A stretch of 64,000 nt of DNA from Fulvia fulva (Eukaryota > Ascomycota > Dothideomycetes > Mycosphaerellales > Mycosphaerellaceae). Within the stretch, counting starts at the first letter, position 1, and every line of letters begins with the position of its first letter. Below, in pieces: positions 10,660-21,192 of this stretch. The stretch spans positions 5,084,001 through 5,148,000 of the forward strand of contig NC_063014.1 in NCBI RefSeq assembly GCF_020509005.1, in the 5' to 3' direction. The translations under genes and the position numbers were made by a program. The notes under the pieces are model-generated. The model searched no databases. It worked only from the letters and a program-made list of their open reading frames with translations, and was not told the DNA's origin.

Positions 10660-11344
10660 TGTGAAAGTGTGAAAGGGGTATGTATAATACAACAGCGACC
10701 GTGAAGCGCTTTGTGAAGAGGAGAAGAGAGGAAGAAGGTGAGGGCCAGGAAGTGCCAGTTACCTAGCTTTCTTTGAGGTCCGAGGAGCCAAACCAGCTGA
10801 TCGTGTCGGCATGTCACGTACACGGCCGAGGCAAATGTCGTTCTCATCCAGGCCCCGGCGCATACAACTTCGGCAATGTCTTGTGTCCACAAGCTTTTTT
10901 TGTGGAAGAGCAAGGGCCCCGCGGTCTAGCCACTACTTGTCTGGTGGATATGACTCTATACACATGTGATCTTGGCTTTGGCTGTGGTTGACATCGTTCT
11001 CGGCGTCATCGCAGTCGAGCCGAGCTTCGATTGTGTTTCTCGAACTCTGTCCACGTTGCTATGCCGAAAAAGACGTCCTCCGATATCAATGACTTGCCTC
11101 TCCTGACTGGTACGCGTCTCTTGAGCACATCGAAATGTGACAGTCAAGGCAGGAATCGTGGATATGTGTAGCCTTCACATGCCGACGACCACAAGCCTTG
11201 ACCCTCCTCTGGCCTTGTTCCTGGCCGGTTAATCCATTACTCCAATCGGCTCAATAAACAAGCGGGGGAGCTGCTTTCACATGCTCATGAACGCGTCTTG
11301 CCGTTGGTCGCATGACCATAGCATATGTGGCCGGAACCTGAACC
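10660..11344. promoter_or_regulatory. Divergent promoter region between FOX2 and TDA10-like gene
   Basis: This is a 685-bp spacer between two divergent starts. No gene is supported. I could not pick out a confident oleate-response element or TATA box by eye. Confidence 0.35.
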
Positions 11345-12443
11345 ATGCCTGAGATCATTGATGACAAGTCGGAGCATTGCATTCCCTTCATACTTGAGCG
11401 CTTGCAGGAACATCGTCAGCAGTATAAGAGCAAGGGCCAAACCCCACCACCGTTCTTCTTAGGACTGAACGGCGTGCAAGGTGCGGGCAAGACCACATTG
11501 GTAGGTGAGCACACTTTTCTTGCCCATGGCAGTAACCTGTGATCGGTAAGGTATGGTTGGAAAGAGCACGACACTGTCGATGCTTACACAATGCACTCTA
11601 GGTCGAGCAGCTATGCAAAACACTTCGATCTCCACCACATAACCTACCGACTGTCGTACTATCGATCGATGACTTGTACCTCCCACACGACAAGCAAGAG
11701 GCTTTAGCAAAGTCGCATCCCGATCACCCTCTCGTGCAGCACAGAGGCGTCCCTTCCACCCATGATGTCAAGACAGGAATCGAAGTATTCGAAGCAATAG
11801 CGAATCGAAAGCAGAACATCAAGATACCCAGCTATGACAAGTCGCAATACAACGGTGCAGGAGATCGCAAGCCCGAGTCGCAATGGGAGACCGTCAATGT
11901 GACTGGCGAACGACCAATAGAAATGGTAGTCTTCGAAGGCTGGTGCGTCGGCTTCAGAGCACTGAGCGATGAAGAAGTCGAAGGAAAATGGCACGAAGCC
12001 AAAGCGGAAGCCGAGAAGGATGGCAGCATATACCAAGGACGGCTGGGAAAGCTGCAGCTAGAGGATGTCCTCTTCATCAACAGCAAGCTGAGGGAGTACG
12101 ACGCCTTGACAGATCGGTTCGGGGCGTTTATGCACATTGATGCCGAGGACACGCTATATGTGTACCACTGGCGTGAACAGCAGGAAGCTGCCATGCGTGC
12201 AGAGAAAGGCACCGGTATGAGCGAGGAGCAGGTGACCAATTTCGTGAATGGCTGTGAGTCGCGGCTGACAGCGTGTGTGTGTGTCCGGTCTCGGGGAGTT
12301 GTGCTGACCGGCGAGTAGACTTCCCCTGCTATGAGCTTTTCACGGATGTATTGCGCAGTGGTATCTTTGCTGGAGAGCCTGGGAAGCAGTTGAGACTGGT
12401 CGTTGGTAGAGATCGAAAGGTGAAGCAGGTGTACAAAATCTAG
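11345..12443 (+). CDS. TDA10: D-glycerate 3-kinase / Tda10-like P-loop kinase
   Basis: Three exons (11345-11500, 11602-12253, 12319-12443) give 933 nt, 310 residues. The Walker A loop GVQGAGKT sits at residues 43-50, and the first intron falls just after it (TTL|VEQLC). Next come VVLSIDDLYLPHDKQ (Walker-B-like Asp pair), HPLVQHRGVPSTHDV, IPSYDKSQYNGAGDR and VVFEGWCVGF, a run typical of the glycerate-kinase/uridine-kinase-like family that includes yeast Tda10 and plant glycerate kinase. The C-terminal exon gives FAGEPGKQLRLVVGRDRKVKQVYKI. The likely reaction is ATP-dependent phosphorylation of D-glycerate; the exact substrate in fungi is less certain. Intron 2 contains a short GT run. Confidence 0.88.
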
Positions 12444-12761
12444 TGCTGGAGGTGTACATAGCGACTCAAGCAGAGAGCTGGTGCTCTTGATGTCTTCCAA
12501 CTAGCCGTGTACCGGCGTCGGTCTTGCAGCACGCCATTCTGCTGGAGAACTCGATCTGGCCCCACATTTAGGGCCAGTCATCGGCACTGCTGCTCCGACA
12601 TGTTCCTCGAAAACATTCCCCGTTCACATCACCTTCATCTTTACACCCACACCGACAAAGTCCCTCCCGCCTGGACTTTGCCCATCATTCTACCCAGGTA
12701 ATATCGAAGCTACAGGTCAATTGTGTTAGCCCTGCAAAAACTACACAAAAGTTCACCCGCA
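12444..12761. promoter_or_regulatory. Promoter region of the cystathionine beta-lyase gene
   Basis: This 318-bp spacer holds the TDA10 3' end and the lyase 5' region, which is C/A-rich with a pyrimidine-rich leader typical of fungal promoters. No gene is seen. Confidence 0.3.
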
Positions 12762-14096
12762 ATGTCCGCCAACGACATTCCCAATGGCATTGGCAAGGCC
12801 ATAAAGCACCTTGACCTCGACGGCCACGACCTGCCACCCTCGCCTGCCCCATCGAGCCCTTCCAACGGTCGCAAGTATGCTCTCGCTACCGAGCTGGTCT
12901 ACACTGAGAGCAACGACCAGTACAACTCGAGCAGCGTGCCCATCTACCAGTCAGCCACGTTCAAGGGCGGCCCAGGACAAGAGTACGATTACACTCGCAG
13001 TGGCAACCCCACGAGGACGCACCTCGAGAGACACCTTGCCAAGATCATGAGTGCCAACCGTGCCCTCGTCACAGGATCGGGGATGGGCGCCTTGGACGTC
13101 ATCACGCGAGTGCTCAAGCCTGGCGACGAGGTAGTCACGGGCGATGATCTGTATGGCGGCACCAACAGACTGCTCACATACTTGAAAGAGAATGGCGGCA
13201 TCATCGTACACCATATCGATACCACGAAATTGGGCGTCGTAAAGGCGACCGTTTCGGAGAAGACGGCCATGGTTCTGCTGGAAACACCGACCAACCCTCT
13301 CATCAAGATTGTGGATGTGGCAGGTATTGCGACGAGTGCGCATGACATCAATCCGAAGGCTATTGTTGCGGTTGATAACACCATGCTTTCGCCCTACCTC
13401 TCCAACCCGCTCGATCTTGGCGCGGACGTTGTCTACGAATCTGGCACGAAATACCTCAGCGGGCATCACGATGTCATGGCCGGTGTGATTGGTGTCAATG
13501 ACGTTGCCTTGGGCGAGAAGTTCTTCTTCATGATCAACTCCACTGGTTGTGGTCTCGCACCATTCGACAGCTGGCTTCTGCTTCGTGGTATCAAAACTCT
13601 TGCCATTCGCATGGAGAAGCAGCAAGCCAACACACAAGCTATCGCCGAGTTCCTCGAGAACCACGGTTTCAAGGTCCGCTACCCCGGCTTGAAATCCCAC
13701 CCACAGTACAAGCTCCACTGGTCGCAAGCCCGTGGTGCAGGTGCTGTACTCTCTTTCGAGACCGGATCTATCAACCTGTCGGAACGCATTGTGGAGTCAA
13801 CTAAGCTCTTTGGCATCTCTGTTTCCTTTGGCTGCGTCAACTCGCTCATCTCCATGCCTTGCCGCATGAGTCACGCAAGCATCGACCCAGCTGTCCGAAA
13901 GGAGCGAGCCATGCCGGAGGATATCATCAGACTATGTATTGGTATTGAGGATTTGGATGATCTGAAAGACGATCTATCTCAGGCGTTAGTTAGAGCGGGA
14001 GCAGTCAAGCTCACGGAAAATGGATTCACGGCGTGGTCTGAGCAGGAAACTGCTGGCGAGAGTGGTCGCACGACTCAAGTCGTGGACGAGCCTTGA
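12762..14096 (+). CDS. STR3: Cystathionine beta-lyase (PLP-dependent, methionine biosynthesis)
   Basis: This is a single exon. ATG at 12762 is the first ATG in the frame and yields 444 residues; the frame is open a little upstream but only from a GTG. It belongs to the Cys/Met-metabolism PLP family. Signature pieces are YDYTRSGNPTRTHLE, TGSGMGALDVITRVLKPGDEV, the cofactor-stacking DLYGGT, ETPTNPL, VAVDNTMLSPYL, and the Schiff-base lysine in SGTKYLSGHHDVMAG (Lys at about residue 230). The family cleaves cystathionine to homocysteine, pyruvate and ammonia. The sequence fits the beta-lyase branch (Str3/MetG) better than gamma-lyase or synthase because of the SGHHDVMAG block and overall length, but that choice rests on memory of family motifs. 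Confidence 0.9.
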   Translation: MSANDIPNGIGKAIKHLDLDGHDLPPSPAPSSPSNGRKYALATELVYTESNDQYNSSSVPIYQSATFKGGPGQEYDYTRSGNPTRTHLERHLAKIMSANRALVTGSGMGALDVITRVLKPGDEVVTGDDLYGGTNRLLTYLKENGGIIVHHIDTTKLGVVKATVSEKTAMVLLETPTNPLIKIVDVAGIATSAHDINPKAIVAVDNTMLSPYLSNPLDLGADVVYESGTKYLSGHHDVMAGVIGVNDVALGEKFFFMINSTGCGLAPFDSWLLLRGIKTLAIRMEKQQANTQAIAEFLENHGFKVRYPGLKSHPQYKLHWSQARGAGAVLSFETGSINLSERIVESTKLFGISVSFGCVNSLISMPCRMSHASIDPAVRKERAMPEDIIRLCIGIEDLDDLKDDLSQALVRAGAVKLTENGFTAWSEQETAGESGRTTQVVDEP

Positions 14097-14861
14097 TTGT
14101 ACTACTATCTCCGAGGGATTTCGACACAATAGGTGGCTGTTTCCACAACAGAAAGATCACAACTTGTTAGCTACGATAGCTACACCGTAGCGTAGTGACC
14201 ACTGGGAAAGTGGAAGCATAAGAGCGCGCTACCTATCACCACAACGTCCAATGCGTTGAAGCTCCTCGGCGCCTTGTGAGTAGCCCTTGGAACACTGCTC
14301 GTGAGAGTGAGGTGGCCGTCTCTTTCGTCTACAGCCTTGGCTCATAGAGGGTCTGGAAGGAGTGCGAAAGTCTGCCGAGCCGGTCATGACATGAAGTTGA
14401 AGATAAGTGCGTATAACATCCTTCCTGTAGACACGAGACCGTCTGTGGCTAACCTGCATGCGATCTAAACTGTTCAGCTGAGTCAGGTGCCGGTTTGCAT
14501 GTGAAAGCCATGTTCAGGGACAATGATCACCATGCGTAGAATCTTGTTGAGTTCAAGGGGCGCTTGCTTCAGAGATGTTCCAATTCGACACGATCAGGAA
14601 GGCGATCTGGTAGGTGAGCTGTGGTGAAGTGAAGTGAGGTGAAGTTGCTAGTCGTGCCTTCCACGTTCAGGTTCTTCCGCGCTAGTGCTGCAAGCCTGCA
14701 GCATCGTTTCATATCTCGACCGTTGTTTCCACGGCGTCACGCAACACAGTCATCGACACGACGGCATCCTCATACCACAACATCGTTCGATTAGCATCAC
14801 GCAACACAGTCCTCGACACGACAGCATCCTCATACCACACCATGGCTCGACTAGCACCAAG
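14097..14861. other. Spacer with a 60-bp tandem duplication at its right end
   Basis: No gene is supported. A 77-codon minus-strand ORF is unremarkable. Short GAAGTGAAGTGAGGTGAAG runs occur near 14623-14645. The last 130 bp hold the tandem repeat described separately. Confidence 0.3.
14734..14853 (+). repeat. 60-bp tandem repeat, two copies
   Basis: Units 14734-14793 and 14794-14853 are aligned with an exact 60-nt period and few differences (for example GCGTCACGCAACACAGTCAT versus GCATCACGCAACACAGTCCT). The period is a multiple of three and the repeat lies in an open frame continuous with the next gene, so it would encode two similar 20-residue units if translation began upstream at a non-ATG codon. 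The first proper ATG of the gene lies just downstream at 14862. Confidence 0.85.
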
Positions 14862-15713
14862 ATGGCGAGCAGCGTCACGCTGTATGAAGGCAACTTCTCA
14901 GAATGGCGTGCCTTCATCAGTCAACGACTGTCCGCTCGCGGTTACTCTAACGTACTGGCTACCTTCGGCAAAGCTCCGTCGACAGTGACTCCCCGCAACT
15001 ATCTCCGGTATAAGCAGATCGCGAACAGCATGCTCAAAACAGTCCACACCAGCCTCCGCGAGCGCGTCAAAGGTAAAGACGCTCGAGTGCCTTGGCTACT
15101 GCTGGAGGCACTGCAGAAGATAGCACGTCCGTCCCGCTTCATGGACCTGCCGCCAGAGCTGCGAGAGAATGTGTACGACTTTCTGCCGGATCATTAAATA
15201 CTCATCAAGATACTCCTTTTCAGGATCACCACACAACGCGGATTGTCAGCAATCACAAAGGTCAGCTCGACCTTGCGCCAAGAGACGCTCGCACGCGCGT
15301 ACCAGAACACCATATTCGTTCTCGACGGCACGGAGGACCAAAGGGTCAGATCCGACGGAGCCACGCCGGAGGGCTCAGTCTTCCAGCGACCGTGGCTCGT
15401 CTCGTCGCTCCGGAAAGCACATTTCTGGTGGGAAGGAAATCTCCGACATCTTCGAACCGTTCACGTCCGCTGCTGCGACCGACACTACATACCCGCGGCG
15501 ATGGAGATTTGTCACTCGCCCAGTAGCGGCATCACGATCGTGATCCGCAGCGAGTTTCTGCGCTGCTCTGCCAAAGTGCTCGCAAAGGTCGAGGCTCTCG
15601 CCACCAAGCCAGAGCTCTCAGATGCCAAGAACTGTGACGGCAGGATGCTCGCGGCAATCGTGCAGGAGGCAGTGGATATCCTAGCTGCAGATGACACAGC
15701 AAGAGCCTATTGA
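14862..15713 (+). pseudogene. Orphan fungal protein of the F-box-like type with an in-frame TAA
   Basis: From ATG 14862 the frame runs to 15713 (284 codons) with one stop, TAA at 15195-15197. Before it lies RFMDLPPELRENVYDFLPDH, the short Leu-Pro-x-Glu-Leu-Arg helix common in fungal F-box-like proteins. After it the same frame goes on with SAITKVSSTLRQETLARAYQNTIFVLDG, also typical of this group, and ends EAVDILAADDTARAY. No GT donor near the stop allows an in-frame intron; the only GT-AG pair (53 nt) shifts into another frame without family features. I therefore read it as one gene broken by a nonsense change. The function is unknown; the family is expanded in Dothideomycetes. Confidence 0.55.
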
Positions 15714-16134
15714 GGCCAGGAGCAATACCGATCCATGGGCAAACGTCTGACCTGTGAGACCGCCTGAGATCATTACATTTGTGGAACAACAGCTGATGTA
15801 TCTCTTGGAGGTAGCGAGAAGTGGCATAAGATCGCTGCATCGAGGCGAACACCCCTCGACATGGGTTGCCGAAACCGCCGCAGAGAAGAATGGGATGATT
15901 AGCGTCGTTCAGATGGGACCTTCGTCACGAATGCATTCACTTCATACCATCATACCAATGCGTTATCCACCTTCGAACAGAAGCATATCAGCGACACTCC
16001 AGAAGCAAGTGGCAGTGTCTGACTGTGGTGCACATGGAGCGCGTCGTGCAACGCATGCCTCGCGCGGTCCGCCATAGTCTAAGCCACTGCCTAATGCCCG
16101 GTACCTTTCAGAGATGTACCCGTCACGTTCCACC
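15714..16134. other. Spacer between orphan gene and ADA2 3' end
   Basis: This 421-bp convergent spacer has no gene or clear repeat. Confidence 0.3.
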
Positions 16135-17676
16135 TTATGACTTCGCCGCGTTCTCCAGCCAGCCCATCGAACACATGAATTCGAACAACCTCCCACCCTT
16201 GGTGGTATCAATCTTGCTGATCTCCCTGACGTTCTTCTTCTTAAGCTTCCCGTCGTTCTTCATCGCTTCCCTAAGCACCGCATCCTTGATACACATATAC
16301 GCCTTGGGATGAAGCCGCAGCTTATTGCAAAGCTCCTGCTCTTCTGGCAGCAGGAGCTGCCAGTCGGGTGCCGACTCTTCATCCCAATTGGCGGGGCTGA
16401 GATTAGGTATGGGCTGGAGGGGAGGTCGCTTAGGTGTGTGTCCAGGCTGTACGCCGTTTGTTTGAGCGGCGCTGGGATGTAGCCGCACGGGAAGATTGGC
16501 AGAAGTGGTGTACTCGACAACTGCCGGAGCTACTTCAGGTGCATCTTTCACTTGTTGCTTCTGTCGTGGGATGCCGTTCGCCAGGCGGTCGAACTGCCCT
16601 GGCTGGGGCATGGCTCGTGCTAACCGTGCAGCCTTGTCGGTCTCGTACTTCTCGCCATTCGCAAGTGTCGATATCCGCATCCGCCGCCATTCCTGGAGTT
16701 GTGTGATAGCCTGTCGGAGATTCTGCTCTTTCTCGAGGTCGCTCGTAAAGGTCTCAAAGTCTGGGTGGGACATTATCCGCGCGAAAGGCTTGAGCTTGTT
16801 GTGTAGGTCTCGCTGCTCTTTCGTCCGCTTCTTGTCTATCGCTGTGTTTTTCCTGTAGTCTAACAACTTGTGATTGAAGATGACTCGCTTCCGGTCCGTC
16901 CTTGCTGTGAGTCGATCGTTGTATATGGTCATGACCACCATCTTGAGCTCCGTCTCCGGATCGAATCCAGGTGGGTCCTTGCTGGGATTGAGACCTTCAT
17001 CGGGTGAGAATTGCATGTGCTGTACTGCCTCTTCTGCCTCGTTAAAGTACTCGTTCTCAAATTCCAGGCGACCTGGCATGAAGCCTGCGACCTCATGGCA
17101 GCTGGGTATTGAGGATGTTGGCTTGGTGGGCGGGGGTTGTGTTTGCGCCGAGTCGGCTATTGCCTGCTTGCGCTCCTCTATCCGCCTCTTCTTCCGCTGC
17201 TGAAACTCCTCCCGCGGTATCGCCTCGCTCAAGCTCTTGTCTGTCGGGCTTGCGCGCTCTGGCAGCGGGAATTTGGCGGATTCAACATAGGTCTTGATGT
17301 AGTGATCTCGCACCTCATTTTTCTCTCTGAAGCCACCGATGTGGTCGGCAATATCCGCAAAGCTGCCCAGTCCATACTGCTCTGCGCCCTCTAGCAGTAG
17401 CAACTCTTCGTCTGCGCCCCATCCCTGGTCGAATATGGGGATGCTGTGCGGCTCGATGACCTGGAAGCTGTGTGCTTGCGGAACGTGGTGGAGGTTCGAC
17501 GCGCCGGACGCGAAGCACGGCACACAGAGGTCATAGTCCGGACACTGCTTGTCGGCACATCTGATGCGCACAGTCGCGGTGATGTCGTTGCTGCAGACGT
17601 TGCAGATGTACTTGACGCCGCCGCCTGCGCCGCTGTCGGAGCGTGGCGCGCTCTTCGCTTTCGTGATGAGGCCCAT
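16135..17676 (-). CDS. ADA2: Ada2, SAGA histone-acetyltransferase adaptor
   Basis: This is a single exon of 513 residues, close to the usual Ada2 length. Domain order is diagnostic. A ZZ zinc finger at about residues 22-75 (YICNVCSNDI, CADKQCPDYDLCVPCF) is followed by a SANT/Myb domain at about residues 78-133 (WGADEELLLLEGAEQYGLGSFADIADHIG). The central conserved Ada2 region includes GFMPGRLEFENEYFNEAEE and LKMVVMTIYNDRLTARTDRK. A C-terminal SWIRM domain ends the protein (EQELCNKLRLHPKAYMCIKD to GRLFEFMCSMGWLE). Ada2 binds and stimulates Gcn5 within SAGA/ADA complexes in the nucleus. It is divergent to HET gene 2. Confidence 0.97.
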   Translation of the reverse strand: MGLITKAKSAPRSDSGAGGGVKYICNVCSNDITATVRIRCADKQCPDYDLCVPCFASGASNLHHVPQAHSFQVIEPHSIPIFDQGWGADEELLLLEGAEQYGLGSFADIADHIGGFREKNEVRDHYIKTYVESAKFPLPERASPTDKSLSEAIPREEFQQRKKRRIEERKQAIADSAQTQPPPTKPTSSIPSCHEVAGFMPGRLEFENEYFNEAEEAVQHMQFSPDEGLNPSKDPPGFDPETELKMVVMTIYNDRLTARTDRKRVIFNHKLLDYRKNTAIDKKRTKEQRDLHNKLKPFARIMSHPDFETFTSDLEKEQNLRQAITQLQEWRRMRISTLANGEKYETDKAARLARAMPQPGQFDRLANGIPRQKQQVKDAPEVAPAVVEYTTSANLPVRLHPSAAQTNGVQPGHTPKRPPLQPIPNLSPANWDEESAPDWQLLLPEEQELCNKLRLHPKAYMCIKDAVLREAMKNDGKLKKKNVREISKIDTTKGGRLFEFMCSMGWLENAAKS

Positions 17677-18193
17677 GTCCGGCTACCTCGCGGTTGACAT
17701 GATGTCGAGAGTTGGCGCACTTATGTTCAGCAGACTAGCGGCTGTGAATGCACCTGGGAACAATCGCCGTCTTCACCTTCTGTCGCAAAGTGATGTCCTT
17801 GGGCGCACCTGCCTCCGCGCGGCAATTTCAGGTTAAGCGTTCTCCACGTTTTCTGTGCACGGACGACACGTGCCTTGGCGGTCTAGCTCTTTGCTCCCAG
17901 TCGCTGTTTCCTCTTTTACATCTCACTAACAATCAACTTCACGGTTCGAATGGTAATCGTTCACACCACACGTGTTGAATGCAGCTGCTCGGTACCCTCT
18001 ATACATCTGATTCGCATCGCGGCAGTTGAAGGTAAGCACGGTGCCGACTATGGTTACACAGCCGTGGTTAGTCCGTACTGGCACAGCCGCACATGAAGGC
18101 GCAGCGTCAGCAGTGGTGTCGGAGAGATGAAAGCACTTTCTACTAACCCTCAGTGAAATCAAATTGTTATCTGTGTATTCTTCATCAACCGCG
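17677..18193. promoter_or_regulatory. Divergent promoter region between ADA2 and HET gene 2
   Basis: This is a 517-bp spacer between divergent starts, with no ORF supported. Confidence 0.3.
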
Positions 18194-20014
18194 ATGTCGA
18201 TTGACTGGATCTGGAACAAGCAGCGCAGATATCACTATCGGTCTCTCAGCAAAGTTCAATCCGAATCGCGACCACTCACTTTGAAGGCTAGCTCGCTGCA
18301 TGACAGTCGCCTGCAGTGCATACTCGCTCACGTTAGTCATGACTGGATGCGAGAGCATGAATACGAGACCATATCTTACTGTTGGGGTGACCGCATCCGT
18401 ACTTCAATCATCGAAGTTGATGGCAGGACTCTGCGTATACCTCCAAGCGCGGAGCAAGCACTGCGTAGGCTGCGCAACCCCTCTTCAGACAGAGTCGTGT
18501 GGATTGCCTCTGTGTGCATAGACCAAGCTGATGTCCACGAGCGCAGCCAGCAAGTCAGTTACATGCATTTTATTTACAGACACGGGCGAAGCAACCTGAT
18601 ATGGCTGGGAGAGGATGACGGTACCATATCAGAGGCTGCGCATGCATTGAAGATGCTCGTCGAGGAGCTAGAGTCGGACGTCATTGACCTACAGTCACTA
18701 TGCGACACGCTGTACGGTTCTGCAGGCTTTATCATGTTCTCGGGCACCGGATTCGGAACAACCTTTTCGCACGACGCAGTATTGGGTCTTTACTGTCGGC
18801 CATGGTTTAGCAGATTGTGGATTGTGCAGGAGATCACCCTCGCCCGATGCAACGTCTGCTTTTGTGGAGAATATGAATTTGATCTTCTCTACATCCTGCG
18901 AGCCGCGCAGTGGCTATATCTTAAGCAACGATTCCTGTCGCCAGGTCATCAGAACCCTGCACAACTGAGTGCGGTCAGAACTGCAGTCGTCCTGGCAGGC
19001 TACGTGGATCCATTGACAGGTTGGTTTGCGTACAATGAATCGTGCCACTTCGCAGACCTTCTCACCAGCTTGGATTCGTTCAATACTAGGGAGCCTCAAG
19101 ACCAGGTTTTTGCTTGTCTCGGTATTTAATAACACAAAACTCAAGTCTCAGAGTTGTCTTCACTGATGGTACCCGATTATAGGAAATCCATGGCAGCAGT
19201 CTTCACGAATGCAACACGTTTTGGCATACAAGAATCGACCAGCTTGGACATCTTGATGCTTGTCCGTCATCGATTCAAAAGGACCCCTGGCAGCATGGGT
19301 CTTCCTTCTTGGGTGCCAGCGTTTGGACGGCGCTTTGATCCGGAACTTGACGCTGGCGCAATGCCTAGATTCTTTTGTGCTTCGTTTGGTCTTCCCGTAT
19401 CCTACCTAGATGACCAAGCCGGCGATAACAACATCAGCCTGAGTGGATTGTATGTGGATGAAATTGATGACTCGCGGATCAGGTCCCTATCACGCTGCTG
19501 TCGGCAGGCAGGTGACCTCGTTGGCTTCTTCCGCAACTCCACCGAAATGCTGGCAACGGCCCAAGCAGACGTCACGCGGTCCACAGATAATTCCGCTCTT
19601 GCCATGACCTTAACTGCAGGATGTTCATACCATGGTGAACAGACAAGCGAGCAAGACGTGCTCGACTTCGAGGACTTCTCAAAGTGCTTGGCAGAAGATA
19701 ATCGTGTGCCCGACTCAGATCGTGGCCCTTCCAAAAATGCCGCCAACCGCTACGCAGATGCTTTCTGGGACGCTGCTTGTTGTCGTAGGTTCTTCATAAC
19801 AACGTCAGGCCGCATTGGGTTAGGCCCGCAGACCATGCGAGTGAACGACATCGTAGTCGTGCTGCATGGCGGCAAATGGCCATTTGTGCTTCGACCTAAA
19901 GGAGATGTCTACAAATTCATCGGACATTGCTACGTACATGGCATCATGTACGGCGAAGCTGTTCAGAAGCACAAAGCTGAGGGCGGCGAAGATGTCGTTT
20001 TCTGCTTGGTCTGA
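18194..20014 (+). pseudogene. HET-domain protein 2, interrupted by tandem TAA stops
   Basis: ATG 18194 opens a HET domain: EYETISYCWGD, ALRRLRNPSSDRVVWIASVCIDQADVHERSQQV, then SNLIWLGEDD and RPWFSRLWIVQEITLA. The frame reaches EPQDQVFACLG, a conserved HET block, and meets two adjacent stops, TAATAA at 19127-19132. The very same frame then resumes with LMVPDYRKSMAAVF, the block that normally follows within about 20 residues, and runs 280 more codons to FCLV. So the two halves are one gene. The only in-frame way round the stops is a 30-nt GTATTT..CAG excision, shorter than known fungal introns. The Cys in WIASVCIDQ replaces the usual Asp-Ala-Ile-Cys context. It is likely a pseudogene, or a truncated HET protein. 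Confidence 0.7.
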
Positions 20015-21192
20015 GCCTCTTCATCGTCATTAAGCAGACCAGTAGCATGGCAAAGCCGTTCGAAGGTGAAAGTCTCGAAGCGCGCAATTCGGTCCAATGA
20101 CACGTCTATGCTCAAAGGGGCTCATAACACCCTGCCTAAGACGACATTCACATCGCTCTTGGAGCGCGGCGGTCAACTCTCTTGTCAAGGGGCCTCAAAA
20201 CCAGTGCGCTTCCCTTGCCTGGCACTTTGACGGGACTTGCAATGTACTCAATAGAGAGTCGGGCGTTGGAAATACGATTGTATGGTATACATGTTGTTAC
20301 GACCTCCCGATGCTCAGAGTTGATGCAATCGTACTTGTTGTCGAAGTCGACACGTGGCTCTGTGAGCTAGTAACATTTCCTTGCTCTTGCTACGAATGCG
20401 ATCGAAATGTAGGGGCACAAGAGGTGGCCTCCGTGCTCTAAGGGAGGAGCAGTAACAGCAAGCACTCGAACGCAGTCCTGGTACCAACGGCACTATTGAT
20501 ACGTTCGAGGCAAGGCGCGCTGTAGTTTTTCCCCCGCATTGACGATTGTTACGCTCCACTGTCGCTCCCGCAGTAGTCAAGAGATAGTATGGCTCTTGTA
20601 AAGACGGCCGCCTCTATTCTTTACAATCCTCTCCGGAAGGGGTGTCGTATTCTCCTCCTGCTGTAGTACGGCGACCTGTGTTCTTCCATGCTGAATATCG
20701 CGCCACAGCCCTGTGCAACTTCGATAGCCTGTTTATTCTGATGGTGAAGCGTAGGGCGCGACCGAGTGCTGGTAGTTCCGTGAGTATTTGACCTGTGTAG
20801 TGCAGTGCTGTGTACCATGTCAGTGATTGCAGCCCTTTGTATCTTATGGACACGCAGGGCCTGCAGTGTGCGGTCGTCCTCAAGGGTAACGTTGATTGTC
20901 CGACAGAGGTGTAGTGCGCGACTTTGCAGACACGAAGTCGTGCAGTGATACCGCGCTGTCGATCACATGCTGGACAGTCTCTGCAGTCTATTGAGATGAG
21001 ACTCCTCCAGACGGTCCTCCTTGCGACTTGGCCTGATTATGTCAACGATCCGTAAGTCCGATGGACAGAAGGACTCGACCGTCCAAGCAGGTGCGCAGCA
21101 TCTCCAGATCAGTAGCTGCTGCTGAGCCACTATCATGTGATTTCCTGAGTACAGGCCAGGCCCTTGTGTTTGGACCATTCCAAGGTGTTTCC
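20015..21192. other. Spacer of about 1.2 kb, no gene seen
   Basis: ORFs on both strands are short (up to about 119 codons) and motif-free. The region covers the 3' ends of HET gene 2 and the Zn2Cys6 gene. Confidence 0.35.

Noticed and set aside
11832..12500. 222-codon minus-strand ORF
   Set aside because: Antisense shadow of the TDA10-like gene crossing its intron; Ser/Leu-rich and motif-free.
12951..13727. 258-codon minus-strand ORF
   Set aside because: Antisense shadow of the cystathionine beta-lyase gene; no motif.
15173..15225. 53-nt GT-AG intron in the orphan gene at 14862
   Set aside because: It would shift into a frame without family features, while the unspliced frame continues with typical sequence after one stop.
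19122..19151. 30-nt intron to bypass TAATAA in HET gene 2
   Set aside because: In frame and with CAG at its end, but shorter than any fungal intron I know, and it would remove part of a conserved block.
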